This document shows positions 17,007-25,261 of a DNA stretch of 64,000 bases, in pieces. The translations under genes and the position numbers were made by a program. The first letter of the stretch is position 1, and each line of letters starts with the position of its first letter. The notes beneath the pieces are model-generated. The model had not been told where the DNA came from. It saw only the letters and a list, made by a program, of their open reading frames with translations, and made no database searches. Source of the stretch: Candidatus Zhuqueibacterota bacterium (GTDB lineage: Bacteria; Zhuqueibacterota; Zhuqueibacteria; Oceanimicrobiales; Oceanimicrobiaceae); contig JAJDAD010000049.1 in assembly GCA_029262055.1 (NCBI GenBank), forward strand, positions 1 to 64,000, given 5' to 3'.

Positions 17007-17528
17007 TTAGCCGGTTATTTTGCCGATAGCCGCAAAGGCAGCTTCGTAATCGGGGTGTTCCGTGATTTCCGGAATATACTCCGCGTACTGCACAACGTCG
17101 TTTTGGTCGACTACAAATACTGCCCGACTCAACAAACGCAGTTCCTTAATGTGCGTGCCGTACGCATCGCCAAAACTAACAGACCGATGGTCGGACAACG
17201 TCTTCAGGTTGGCTGCATCGGCAGCGCCACACCAGCGGCCCTGCGCGAACGGCAGGTCGCAACTGACCGTGTAAACCACGACATTATCGGCAAAGCCGGC
17301 AGCGGACTCATTAAAGCGCCGGGCCTCGGCGTCACAAACTCCCGTGTCCAAAGACGGCACGGAAAGAAACACCCGGACCTTGCCTTTATCAGTAGCAAGC
17401 GTGATATCGGAAAGGTCTCCGGCCAGCCCGGTAAAACCCGGGGCCGCGTCACCGGCCTTTATTTCATTACCGATCAGAGTCAGGGGACTACCCTGAAATG
17501 TCACGGCATTGGCTCTCTCTTCAGGCAT
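17007..17528 (-). CDS. tpx: Thiol peroxidase Tpx (atypical 2-Cys peroxiredoxin)
   Basis: Reduces hydroperoxides using thioredoxin. The 173 residues carry the peroxidatic Cys65 in PSLDTGVCDAEARRFNE and the resolving Cys100 in LPFAQGRWCGA, matching the C61/C95 pair of E. coli Tpx; an extra Cys90 lies between. The start ATG at 17528 has a near-perfect ribosome site (TAAGGAGG, 5 nt spacing), so high expression is likely. It has its own promoter, a leader hairpin and a terminator, so it is a single-gene transcript next to the universal stress gene. Confidence 0.96.
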   Translation of the reverse strand: MPEERANAVTFQGSPLTLIGNEIKAGDAAPGFTGLAGDLSDITLATDKGKVRVFLSVPSLDTGVCDAEARRFNESAAGFADNVVVYTVSCDLPFAQGRWCGAADAANLKTLSDHRSVSFGDAYGTHIKELRLLSRAVFVVDQNDVVQYAEYIPEITEHPDYEAAFAAIGKITG

Positions 17529-17563
17529 TTATACCTCCTTAAATACATTGAACAACTCGTCAT

Positions 17564-17581
17564 GGGTTCGTCAACGAACCC
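17564..17581 (-). promoter_or_regulatory. Perfect 7-bp hairpin in the tpx leader
   Basis: GGGTTCG, loop TTGA and CGAACCC form a perfect inverted repeat between the predicted tpx promoter and its start codon. It is not followed by a T run, so it is not a terminator. It could be an operator or an mRNA-stabilising stem. Confidence 0.45.
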
Positions 17582-17596
17582 GCAAAAAACAGAAGC

Positions 17597-17625
17597 AATA
17601 TAAGCGATTCGACCTCTTGTTGCAA
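17597..17625 (-). promoter_or_regulatory. Predicted tpx promoter
   Basis: Minus strand: TTGCAA (17620-17625), 17 nt, TATATT (17597-17602). The start would be near 17590, giving a leader of about 60 nt that contains the 7-bp hairpin. Confidence 0.65.
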
Positions 17626-17636
17626 GGTCAAAATCA

Positions 17637-18101
17637 CTAGGAATCAATGATCTGGACCTCACATTTCACGTGTTTGGACAGAGCCGACGACAATGACCCA
17701 AAAATAAGGCGAGAGAGGTTGGAGCGCTTACGCCGGGACATGATGATAAGATCGGGGTCCTCCACCTGGACAATCTTCATGGTTTCCTCAAGAATGGCGC
17801 CGCTCTTGATGAGGGACCTGAGCGGGACGCCGACCTGCTTGGCCTGTCTTTCAATCTCGCCAATCTTGCTCTCCGCCTGGAACTTGTATTCTCTCAACAG
17901 AGAAATATACAACTGCTCTGACGGCTTACCTCCGATCCACCCCTCGTCCGTCAACTTGTGCACTATTTTTTCCGCAAACTCAACGTCCAGCACAAAAAAG
18001 ACGATCAGCTCCGCGTCCCGCTCTCTGGTTAAGGCCAGCGCCTTCTCGACTGACTCGGGATTATAGCGTAGAAATGACACAATCAGCAGTATTTTCTTCA
18101 T
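17637..18101 (-). CDS. Universal stress protein (UspA) family protein
   Basis: A 154-residue single-domain protein of the Usp fold: it opens with MKKILLIVSFLRYNPESVEKAL and ends with DPDLIIMSRR..FGSLSSALSKHV..EVQIID. The usual ATP-binding G-x2-G-x9-G-S/T string is incomplete: the position of the first glycines reads RRKRSNLSR, and only GSLSS remains. It may therefore not bind ATP in the standard way. It begins 7 nt after the stop of the DASS transporter gene; small Usp proteins are often encoded with transporters. Confidence 0.85.
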   Translation of the reverse strand: MKKILLIVSFLRYNPESVEKALALTRERDAELIVFFVLDVEFAEKIVHKLTDEGWIGGKPSEQLYISLLREYKFQAESKIGEIERQAKQVGVPLRSLIKSGAILEETMKIVQVEDPDLIIMSRRKRSNLSRLIFGSLSSALSKHVKCEVQIIDS

Positions 18102-18108
18102 TGCTTGC

Positions 18109-19533
18109 CTACAAATGAAACCCTATTAAAGGCCAGTAAAATAGAATGGATAACATAAAAACGATAAGTGCAAAGATCTTCAGGACAAATCCACCCAACA
18201 CCGTATCTCGCAGGTCTACGAATCCGGATGAGTAGGCAATGGCCGTCGCAGGAGTCCCCATCGGCAGTTGAAATGCAAGGCCAGCAGGGATCGTCATCGC
18301 CATGGTGATCAGGCGCGCGTCGATACCATAATCAGCCGCCAGCCCCAGCGCAAGCGGCATCATCAGGGCGACAACCGCCGTATTGCTGATGGCTTCGGTA
18401 AGGAACAGAGACAACACGACAAAAGCCGCAATCAAGCCAAGTGGTGAGTCAACAAGCATGCCAAGTGACTTGCCCGCAAGCCAGTGCGCGGCTCCGGTCA
18501 TTTCCATAGCAAAACCAAGGCAAATGGCCCCACCGTACATCAGAAAGATACCCCAGTTGACGTCCTCCTCGACCTCCTTCCAATCCAGGAGTTTGAATAT
18601 GAACGCCACGACAACCGACGCAATAGCGATATTAGCCAGGCCGAACTGCTCGCCAAAAGCGATCCAGGAAAAAATAGTCGCCAGCATCAAAGCACCGATA
18701 GCTTTTTCGCGCGTGCTGACACGTCCGAGTTTTAGTTGTTTCGTTTTCAGCGCAGAGCGTGCCTTTTCGATGCTTTGCACCTCAGAGGGAAAAAGTCTGA
18801 GAATGACCACATAAGATACGACCAGCATCACGACCACGGTGGGCAAAGCAGCTTCGGTCCAGTGCAGGAAGTCGACAGACTCCCCGGTCGTTTGCCGCAG
18901 GATTCCCAGAGCTAGCGGTGCGCGCGCGCCACCCAGGAAAGTGGCAATGCCACCGATAATACAACCCCAGGTCATGGACAAGAAAAGCGCCTTGCCGTAA
19001 TTGCTCTGCCCGGGCATCAATTTGAGCGCATCCGCCACTTCCAGAACGATTGGAAACATCATGGCGGCAACGGCGTGCTCCGACATCCAGAAAGACAGAA
19101 AAGCCGACAGGACAAGAAAGGTCAGCACCAAAAAATTGGGAGACTTTCCGAAGTATCGCAGGGTCAAGAGAGCCAGCCGGCTGCTGAGGCCGGAACGCAT
19201 AATACCCGAGGCCAAAATAAAAGCGCCGAGGATGAAAAAGATAGCTTCATTGCCAAAAAGGGCGTACGACTGGCCGGTGGATAAAACACCCGTCATGGGA
19301 AAAAGAATAATGACCAGGAGGCTGGTGATCATGAGGGGCAGCACATTCGTAACCCACAGCATGATCGCAACCACAAAGATCGCGATGGAAACCAGACCCT
19401 GGCGCGACAGGCCTTCCGGCGTCGGCTGCAAGTAAATGATCAGGAAGAAAACCAAAGCAAGCAGAAGCATGGCCGGCCGGGACCAGGTCATGAGGGTTTC
19501 GCGCCGGCTGAGACCGCCAGTATATCGCTTCAT
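18109..19533 (-). CDS. DASS/SLC13-family transporter
   Basis: Inner-membrane transporter of 474 residues with about 11 to 13 hydrophobic segments. The second SNT motif (Ser383-Asn384-Thr385 in LTEAISNTAVVALMMP) and PMGTPATAI match the sodium- and substrate-binding half of the family. The first SNT motif is replaced by Ser151-Glu152-His153 (SFWMSEHAVAAMMFP). In characterised members these residues bind Na+ and the substrate carboxylate, so ion coupling or substrate is probably changed. Members carry dicarboxylates, citrate or sulfate; no substrate is proposed. It lies between the Fpg-like and Usp genes in a probable transcript that starts near 21.35 kb. Confidence 0.88.
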   Translation of the reverse strand: MKRYTGGLSRRETLMTWSRPAMLLLALVFFLIIYLQPTPEGLSRQGLVSIAIFVVAIMLWVTNVLPLMITSLLVIILFPMTGVLSTGQSYALFGNEAIFFILGAFILASGIMRSGLSSRLALLTLRYFGKSPNFLVLTFLVLSAFLSFWMSEHAVAAMMFPIVLEVADALKLMPGQSNYGKALFLSMTWGCIIGGIATFLGGARAPLALGILRQTTGESVDFLHWTEAALPTVVVMLVVSYVVILRLFPSEVQSIEKARSALKTKQLKLGRVSTREKAIGALMLATIFSWIAFGEQFGLANIAIASVVVAFIFKLLDWKEVEEDVNWGIFLMYGGAICLGFAMEMTGAAHWLAGKSLGMLVDSPLGLIAAFVVLSLFLTEAISNTAVVALMMPLALGLAADYGIDARLITMAMTIPAGLAFQLPMGTPATAIAYSSGFVDLRDTVLGGFVLKIFALIVFMLSILFYWPLIGFHL

Positions 19534-19565
19534 GCTGCAGACTCTCGCAAAATCATATCAGTGCA

Positions 19566-20399
19566 TCACCACTCAATAAACTGTTTGCGTTGGGCCGGCT
19601 GGCAAGTTGGACAAAAGAAGGTGTCATACCCGAGTACGCCGACCCGTCGAATTGTGTCACTACACACGAAGCAGGGCAGATTCCGACGATTCCTGACTTT
19701 GACATGGTCTCTGACTTTCACCTCCAGCGGAGGCGCTGCCTTTGCAACCTCCCGAATGCCCCAATTGATGACAGAGCCGACGCTTTGGTACAAACGTGCA
19801 ACAGCAGCGTCGTCCAGTTGATAGCAAAACGTCTTCGGATGAATGCCTGCGTTGAACAGGATTTCATCCGCATAGGCATTGCCGATGGCACTCAGGATGG
19901 TTTGGTCCATCAGAAAAACGCGGACTTGTTTGCGCTGCTTTGCTATCGCTGCCCTAAAAAAGTCCAGCGTAAATTCCGCGCTCAGTATGTCCAGCCCCTG
20001 GTCGGCATACCTGGGAATAGCGCCGTGGTTGCCTTGAGTCACCAGGTAGACTTTGCCCATTTTTTTCGTATCAAGGTAGTGCAGCGCCCGGCCGTCGTCA
20101 AAACTCAATGTACAACACAATCCCCGTCCTACCTTGTCGGCTTTACCGGTCAGCTTAAACCGGCCGGCCAACATCGGGTGTATGATCAGGGCCAACTCCT
20201 TGCTGAGCTGGAAATTGAGAAATGGACCGTGCCGCTTCACCGACTCGACAATGCACCCGGAGAGTGCCGTTTCAAAGCTGTCGGCAAGCAACACCCGCAG
20301 CACAATTGTCTCTTTGGTTTGCACACGCGAAATGCGCTTGCCTGGCAGAACCGAGGACAGTTTCTTTTCAATATAGACTAAGTCGGGCAGCTCCGGCAT
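19566..20399 (-). CDS. Divergent Fpg/Nei-family DNA glycosylase-like protein
   Basis: Fpg and Nei excise oxidised bases through a Schiff base at Pro2. This 277-residue protein keeps MPEL (Pro2, Glu3), IGNAYADEILFNAGIHP (172-188, with the conserved Asn) and a C-terminal four-Cys zinc finger (CFVC...CPTC). By eye-alignment with E. coli Fpg, the lesion-binding Lys57 is Pro59 here, and the zinc-finger Arg258 is replaced (GYDTFFC instead of GR-TFFC). Catalytic Pro and Glu remain, so it may have a changed substrate range rather than being dead. Encoded between an amidohydrolase and the DASS transporter. Confidence 0.85.
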   Translation of the reverse strand: MPELPDLVYIEKKLSSVLPGKRISRVQTKETIVLRVLLADSFETALSGCIVESVKRHGPFLNFQLSKELALIIHPMLAGRFKLTGKADKVGRGLCCTLSFDDGRALHYLDTKKMGKVYLVTQGNHGAIPRYADQGLDILSAEFTLDFFRAAIAKQRKQVRVFLMDQTILSAIGNAYADEILFNAGIHPKTFCYQLDDAAVARLYQSVGSVINWGIREVAKAAPPLEVKVRDHVKVRNRRNLPCFVCSDTIRRVGVLGYDTFFCPTCQPAQRKQFIEW

Positions 20400-20417
20400 G
20401 ATGGCACACCGTAGCTA

Positions 20418-21326
20418 TCAGGTCAAATCTAAGATTCGGGCGATGTTCCCGCCCAGGATAGCGGCCTGATCCTCTTCCGAAACCCTTAACTCGTTTAAAA
20501 TACCCAACTGCTGCTCATAGATATCATGGCGCCAGCCACGTGGAAACGTCGATGAGTCGGTTCCGAACAACAGCCGCTCCGGACCCAGCACTTGCAGCGC
20601 CTTTTCAAAAACAGTCCCCAAAGTCAACGGTGGCGCGATCCAACTGTTGGAACTGGATGTGTCGAAATAAACGTTTGGGAACCGCCCGGCTATGGTCAAT
20701 GCCTCCTCAAAGCGACCGCTACCAAAATGAGGAATGATGAAATTCGCTTCCTGAAAATCCGTCGCCGGCCCAGCCAGATCCATGGGGTTTGAGTAGGACA
20801 AGTCGATGCTATGCGCAATGCCCAGCTTTTCATAGATTGGTATATTCAGGCGGCCAAAATGAATAAAAACGGGCACTCCCGCCGAAACGGCCTCCTCATA
20901 TATCGTATACGCGCAGGCGTCGCTTGCATTGAAGTGGTGCATGGCCGGAAAAAGCAAAATACCCTTCATGTCTAGAATGTTGAGAGAATACACGACTCGA
21001 TTGCGGGCATCAGGTTCCTTAGGATTCACCATAAAGTAACCCACCAGGCGGCTGCGATGCTCACTTATCGCCGCGGCAAGAAACTCAGCATCGTTGATCT
21101 TGCTGGCAAACAAAACTTGTTTCGCAACGCCATGTTTGTCCTGTTCGGCGACCCACTTGCCGCCGAACTCTACCGGGTTGCTGGGAGGCGCGTCCCAGCC
21201 AAGATGCTCCGCAACCTGCTCGACGGTTGCAAAGCGCTCCTTTACCGCCTCCTGAAAAGAACTGAGCCACGAGTGGGAAAAGAAGTGGGTATGTGCATCA
21301 ATGATCGAGATTTTTCTATCGGCCAT
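20418..21326 (-). CDS. Amidohydrolase family 2 (TIM-barrel) protein
   Basis: Metal-dependent hydrolase or decarboxylase-like protein of 302 residues. The first metal motif IDAHTHF lies at 9-15, IHFG (near 155) and IIPHFGSG (near 199) provide further His ligands, and LLFGTDSSTFPRG (near 254) the catalytic Asp. These match PF04909, which includes decarboxylases and lactonases; the exact substrate is unknown. The ATG at 21326 follows a predicted promoter at 21359-21387, and the Fpg-like gene starts 18 nt downstream. Confidence 0.85.
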   Translation of the reverse strand: MADRKISIIDAHTHFFSHSWLSSFQEAVKERFATVEQVAEHLGWDAPPSNPVEFGGKWVAEQDKHGVAKQVLFASKINDAEFLAAAISEHRSRLVGYFMVNPKEPDARNRVVYSLNILDMKGILLFPAMHHFNASDACAYTIYEEAVSAGVPVFIHFGRLNIPIYEKLGIAHSIDLSYSNPMDLAGPATDFQEANFIIPHFGSGRFEEALTIAGRFPNVYFDTSSSNSWIAPPLTLGTVFEKALQVLGPERLLFGTDSSTFPRGWRHDIYEQQLGILNELRVSEEDQAAILGGNIARILDLT

Positions 21327-21358
21327 GGGTTTTCAACGTTGACGATGTGGTCGAGCAG

Positions 21359-21387
21359 ATAATAAAGAAAGCGCTGCTGCGTTGCAA
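21359..21387 (-). promoter_or_regulatory. Predicted promoter of the amidohydrolase transcript
   Basis: Minus strand: TTGCAA (21382-21387), 17 nt, TATTAT (21359-21364). It lies after the lolA terminator and before the amidohydrolase start, so it probably drives amidohydrolase, the Fpg-like gene, the DASS transporter and usp. Confidence 0.6.
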
Positions 21388-21485
21388 CTGTAAATCCACA
21401 CCGGGCGAACCGGCTTGTTTCGACATGAAAAACAGAAACGACTGTATCCGTGGATATTTGTGGGCACCGGGCCAGCTACGGCCAC

Positions 21486-21510
21486 AAAAAAAGGCACCTG
21501 TACGGTGCCC
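21486..21510 (-). terminator. Intrinsic terminator downstream of lolA
   Basis: Minus strand: GGCACC, loop GTACA, GGTGCC, then seven T (plus-strand A at 21486-21492). It closes the aminotransferase-gcvT-thiE-ftsK-lolA transcript. Confidence 0.85.
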
Positions 21511-21540
21511 ATTTCTCCAGTCTTTTTTCTTCAGACAAAC

Positions 21541-22221
21541 CTAGTTTCCGCCTCTCAAGTCTACAATTTCGGTCGCATCGCCCGGCACAAACTGAAACAA
21601 GTCCGCGGTCAGCTCTGCATCCTGCCGGACGTTGCGGACCAAATAGGTGTTACGATTTTCATTTATGTCAACTTGCTCGATCTTGCGTGTCAACCAGTCG
21701 GAAGCATCAACCCAAATACGCATCGACAAAACCAAGCCGTCTTCATCCTTCGGATCCATGTCGATTACATGGACCTTCCTGCCATCGAGCTTCTCCTCGC
21801 CCACCAACCTCGCCTCATAGTCTTCGGAATATCTGAACAGGAGATCTTTCGGCAGGGGGTTCTCTTCCGAATCACTGACCAAGTCGATAATCACCTGGTC
21901 GTTGCTTTTGGAATAAGTCCAAACTGTGGTGCCGTCGGTAACGATAGATTGATTATCGGTGTCTATCCTGTAGTTGTTGCCTTGCTTCAGATAGATCTTA
22001 CCGCTAACCGTCTGGGTATCCCCCGCCAGCTCCCAGAAAAACACCTGTTCAAAGTCGGCTTGCAGACTGGTCATCTCGCCATATTTCTTTTTGACTTTCT
22101 TTATTATTTCCTTGGCGCTCAACTTTCCGGCAACCGCGCTGCTCGCGGTGAAATTCGAAAGTAGAAAACCCATGAGAAACAAAGTGCGAATCATTATCTT
22201 CACCGTAAATGAGTCTTTCAT
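21541..22221 (-). CDS. lolA: Outer-membrane lipoprotein carrier protein LolA
   Basis: Periplasmic chaperone that ferries lipoproteins from the LolCDE complex to the outer membrane. The 226-residue precursor has a signal peptide (MIRTLFLMGFLLSNFTASSAVA), followed by mature sequence typical of LolA: MTSLQADFEQVFFWE, SGKIYLKQGNNYRID, DGTTVWTYSKSNDQVII and a C-terminal FQFVPGDATEIVDL. The start at 22221 gives nine residues before a second ATG at 22194, which would begin the signal peptide more typically; either is possible. It directly follows ftsK, a pairing also seen in E. coli. Confidence 0.93.
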   Translation of the reverse strand: MKDSFTVKIMIRTLFLMGFLLSNFTASSAVAGKLSAKEIIKKVKKKYGEMTSLQADFEQVFFWELAGDTQTVSGKIYLKQGNNYRIDTDNQSIVTDGTTVWTYSKSNDQVIIDLVSDSEENPLPKDLLFRYSEDYEARLVGEEKLDGRKVHVIDMDPKDEDGLVLSMRIWVDASDWLTRKIEQVDINENRNTYLVRNVRQDAELTADLFQFVPGDATEIVDLRGGN

Positions 22222-22233
22222 CTGTTTAGGACT

Positions 22234-24564
22234 TTAACCGAGATTCATTTCCTCGAGTTCCTGCTCATCAATGAGTACTTCCCTTGCCTTGCTGCCATCA
22301 TAAGGCCCGACGATTCCCGCCGCCTCTAGCTCATCGATTAAACGCGCCGCGCGCGCGTAACCAACCTTGAGACGCCGTTGAATCAGTGAAATCGAGCCCT
22401 GTTGATGTCGTACAACCATCCTTAAAGCGTGCTTGAACAGCGGGTCCTGCGACACGCCCATATTCACTTCACCGGATTCTGTCACAAGTGTCGGATCTTC
22501 TTCAATCGGCAGCTTCTCTTTCGGGTATCTCGGCTGCTTCCGGATGTGGGAAATGATCCGTTCAATCTCGTCCACCGAAACGTAGGCGCCATGAATCCGG
22601 AGAGGCTCCGGGCTACCCTGGGCGATGAACAGCATGTCGCCCATGCCGAGAAGTTTCTCCGCGCCATTCAAGTCCAGAATCGTTCGCGAATCGGTTTTTG
22701 AGGCAACCTGAAAAGCAATCCTGGAGGGAAAATTCGCTTTGATCACACCCGTGATCACGTTGACCGACGGACGTTGAGTTGCAACGATCAGGTGGATGCC
22801 GACAGCGCGCGCCATCTGTGCCAACCTGGCGATCGGCTCTTCTATCTCTCGCGCTGAGGTGAGCATCAAGTCAGCCAGCTCATCGATTATCAGGACGATG
22901 TACGGCAGCGGCTTAAACGGCTTCTCATGCTCCAGATGTTGCAGCACGCCCTCCTGCAAGCGTCGATTATAATCGACGATACTGCGAACGCCCGCGCGCG
23001 CCAGAACCTCGTAGCGTTCATCCATGAGTGCCGTCATGCTTTTCAGGATGGCAATTGAGTTTTCGGCGCTGGTTGCGACCTCTTCTGTCAGGTCTTCCTT
23101 ATAGTTCAGATGATGGTGGCGCAGGTCATTATAAACACTGAGCTCCAAACGCTTTGGATCAATCATCACAAACTGCACTTGCGTCGGGTGGGCCTTGTAA
23201 AGGATGCTGGCGATAATGCTGTTCAGGCAAACGCTCTTACCGGAACCGGTAGCACCGGCGATCAGCAGGTGCGGCATCTGGTCGAGACTGGCCACAAACG
23301 GCTCGCCGGAAATGGTTTTGCCGAGGGCGACGGTTAGCGGCGACTCCGATCCGCGAAAAAGTCTTGCGTTCAGAATCTCGCGCAGGTAGACGACCGAGGG
23401 TTTTCGGTTCGGTATTTCGATCCCGACGGCGCCCTTGCCCGGCACGGGCGCGACGATTCGGATCCGCTTTGCGCGCATGGCGAGCGCCAGGTCGTCTGAC
23501 AGGCCAACGATTCGACTGATCTTAACCCCGGCAGCAGGTTCGACATCGTACCGGGTGACCACGGGGCCCGGGTTGATCTCAACCACGCGTCCCTCAACAC
23601 CGAACTCAAGCAATCGATCCTCCAGGATCTGAGCATTAGCATTGAGCTCTTCCTCCGGAATGGTGTGATCTCCCTGAGTGGGAGACTTGAGCAAGTCAAG
23701 GGCCGGATGCGTGTAGCTGGCTAGCGGCGGCTCCTCTTCCTCCGGACCGACAACCTTGGCCGCCAGGGGCTCGCCGCTTTCCTCAAACGCCATTTCATAT
23801 TGTCGCCGGGAAATCTTCGGCTTTTCCGTCACCGCGCCGAAGTTGTCGGCCTCATCCTCGAAATTGTCATTCTCATCCCCGCCTTCTGCCGTTTCCGTCC
23901 ACCGAAAGTTCCTGCCCAGATCATTGTTGCTCTTCCTGGTCTTGCGGGCCGGTCGATTCTGTCGCCTCTTCCTTGCCTCAAACCACCGGTCTCTAACCGT
24001 GTCATACAGATAAACAGCCTCATCAGAGACGAAGGTGAGAAAGCTGGAAAAACTCACCCTGGTTGCGCCGACAATCGTGACCATGATAAGCGTAAGCAAG
24101 ACCACCATACTGCCGGCCATACCGAGATAGTTAAACAGATTTTGTGCAACCAGTCCGCCGGTGAGACCGGACAGCGCAAACCCCCACTCGCTCTCGCCAC
24201 CGGAAATCACTTCCGGGATCGCGAGAATAACTGCGGTATAGAGAGCGAAAAAAAACAGGTACATGGCGGTGCGCAGGCTTGGTAAGAGGTCTCTACCCCG
24301 GAAAAAGGTCCAACCCAGCATAAATACGATGACTGGAAACACAAAGGCCGGGTAGCCAATCGTGTATTGGATCAGGAAATATGAAATATACACGCCCGCA
24401 ATACCCAGCCGGTTGTGAACCTCTGCCAGAGAAGCGATGTTGCCGGGTTGCTCCTGTGAATTATAGGTGAACAGACTGATCAAGGTCAGCGCTGCAAAAG
24501 CCATCAAAAGGAGGCCGAGAATTTCCTCTTTCTTCCGATTCTTATCTTTCTTTCTGCGGGCCAT
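22234..24564 (-). CDS. ftsK: DNA translocase FtsK/SpoIIIE
   Basis: Septal DNA pump that clears and resolves chromosome termini at division. The 776-residue protein has four or five N-terminal membrane segments (about 15-185), a charged linker (190-300), the alpha and beta RecA-like motor with Walker A IAGATGSGKSV near 440 and Walker B IVLIIDELADLM, and a winged-helix gamma domain at the C-terminus (ISLIQRRLKVGYARAARLID) that reads KOPS-like polarity sequences. It lies between thiE and lolA with short gaps. Confidence 0.97.
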   Translation of the reverse strand: MARRKKDKNRKKEEILGLLLMAFAALTLISLFTYNSQEQPGNIASLAEVHNRLGIAGVYISYFLIQYTIGYPAFVFPVIVFMLGWTFFRGRDLLPSLRTAMYLFFFALYTAVILAIPEVISGGESEWGFALSGLTGGLVAQNLFNYLGMAGSMVVLLTLIMVTIVGATRVSFSSFLTFVSDEAVYLYDTVRDRWFEARKRRQNRPARKTRKSNNDLGRNFRWTETAEGGDENDNFEDEADNFGAVTEKPKISRRQYEMAFEESGEPLAAKVVGPEEEEPPLASYTHPALDLLKSPTQGDHTIPEEELNANAQILEDRLLEFGVEGRVVEINPGPVVTRYDVEPAAGVKISRIVGLSDDLALAMRAKRIRIVAPVPGKGAVGIEIPNRKPSVVYLREILNARLFRGSESPLTVALGKTISGEPFVASLDQMPHLLIAGATGSGKSVCLNSIIASILYKAHPTQVQFVMIDPKRLELSVYNDLRHHHLNYKEDLTEEVATSAENSIAILKSMTALMDERYEVLARAGVRSIVDYNRRLQEGVLQHLEHEKPFKPLPYIVLIIDELADLMLTSAREIEEPIARLAQMARAVGIHLIVATQRPSVNVITGVIKANFPSRIAFQVASKTDSRTILDLNGAEKLLGMGDMLFIAQGSPEPLRIHGAYVSVDEIERIISHIRKQPRYPKEKLPIEEDPTLVTESGEVNMGVSQDPLFKHALRMVVRHQQGSISLIQRRLKVGYARAARLIDELEAAGIVGPYDGSKAREVLIDEQELEEMNLG

Positions 24565-24582
24565 AATGTCTTAAACAAAAAG

Positions 24583-25227
24583 TTATTGCGTAGCCACGGT
24601 ACGGGCTTCGCGTATCTTGTGCCGGAATTCCGCCGCCTTTTTCTTAATGTCGTGCGCACCCATCAGGGCCGAAATCACTGCCACGCCATCGCCGCCGGCC
24701 TGAAAAACTTCCCGCAAATTGTCAGGCGTGATACCGCCGATCGCAATCAGGGGCTTGCTTGTTTGCGGGCGCAAACGTTGCAGAATGGCCGGTCCGGCAG
24801 CACTAAGTCCGGGCTTGCTCCCGGTTGGGTAAATGGTCCCTACTCCCAAATAGGACGCGGAGTTCAAATCACAGCGCCCAAACTCCGTCATATTGTGGAT
24901 TGAAATACCGATGATGCCATCCTTGCCGAGTAACTTGCGGGCAGGTCCGACCGGTAAGTCGCTCTGCCCCAGGTGAACGCCGTCAGCACCGGAAGCAATC
25001 GCGACGTCCAACCGGTCATTAACAAGCAACGGTACCCCGGCGGTGTTGGCGACAGGCCTGACTTTCTGTGCCTGTGTGTAAAACTCGCGAATGTTCCCTG
25101 ACTTGTTTCTCAATTGTAGCACGGTTACACCGCCCGCTATCATTTGCTCGGCAATTTGCTCAACGGGCCTGCCGAAGAGAAAGTCCGTGTCGATGATTGC
25201 ATAAAGAGACCAGTCGATCTTGTGCAT
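24583..25227 (-). CDS. thiE: Thiamine phosphate synthase
   Basis: Joins the thiazole and pyrimidine phosphates to give thiamine monophosphate. The 214-residue TIM barrel has VTVLQLRNKSG (near 34-44), the pyrophosphate-site LLVNDRLDVAIASGADGVHL (near 84-103), GISIHN, and IAIGGITPDN with GGDGVAVISALMG (near 177-200). No other thiamine gene is present in the window and no TPP riboswitch was recognised upstream, where only 34 nt separate it from gcvT. Confidence 0.94.
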   Translation of the reverse strand: MHKIDWSLYAIIDTDFLFGRPVEQIAEQMIAGGVTVLQLRNKSGNIREFYTQAQKVRPVANTAGVPLLVNDRLDVAIASGADGVHLGQSDLPVGPARKLLGKDGIIGISIHNMTEFGRCDLNSASYLGVGTIYPTGSKPGLSAAGPAILQRLRPQTSKPLIAIGGITPDNLREVFQAGGDGVAVISALMGAHDIKKKAAEFRHKIREARTVATQ

Positions 25228-25261
25228 AGCTTTGCGCCGGCGAACACCGCCCGGCCAACTG

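Noticed and set aside
25228-25261. TPP riboswitch before thiE
   Set aside because: Only 34 nt separate thiE from gcvT, too short for the aptamer.
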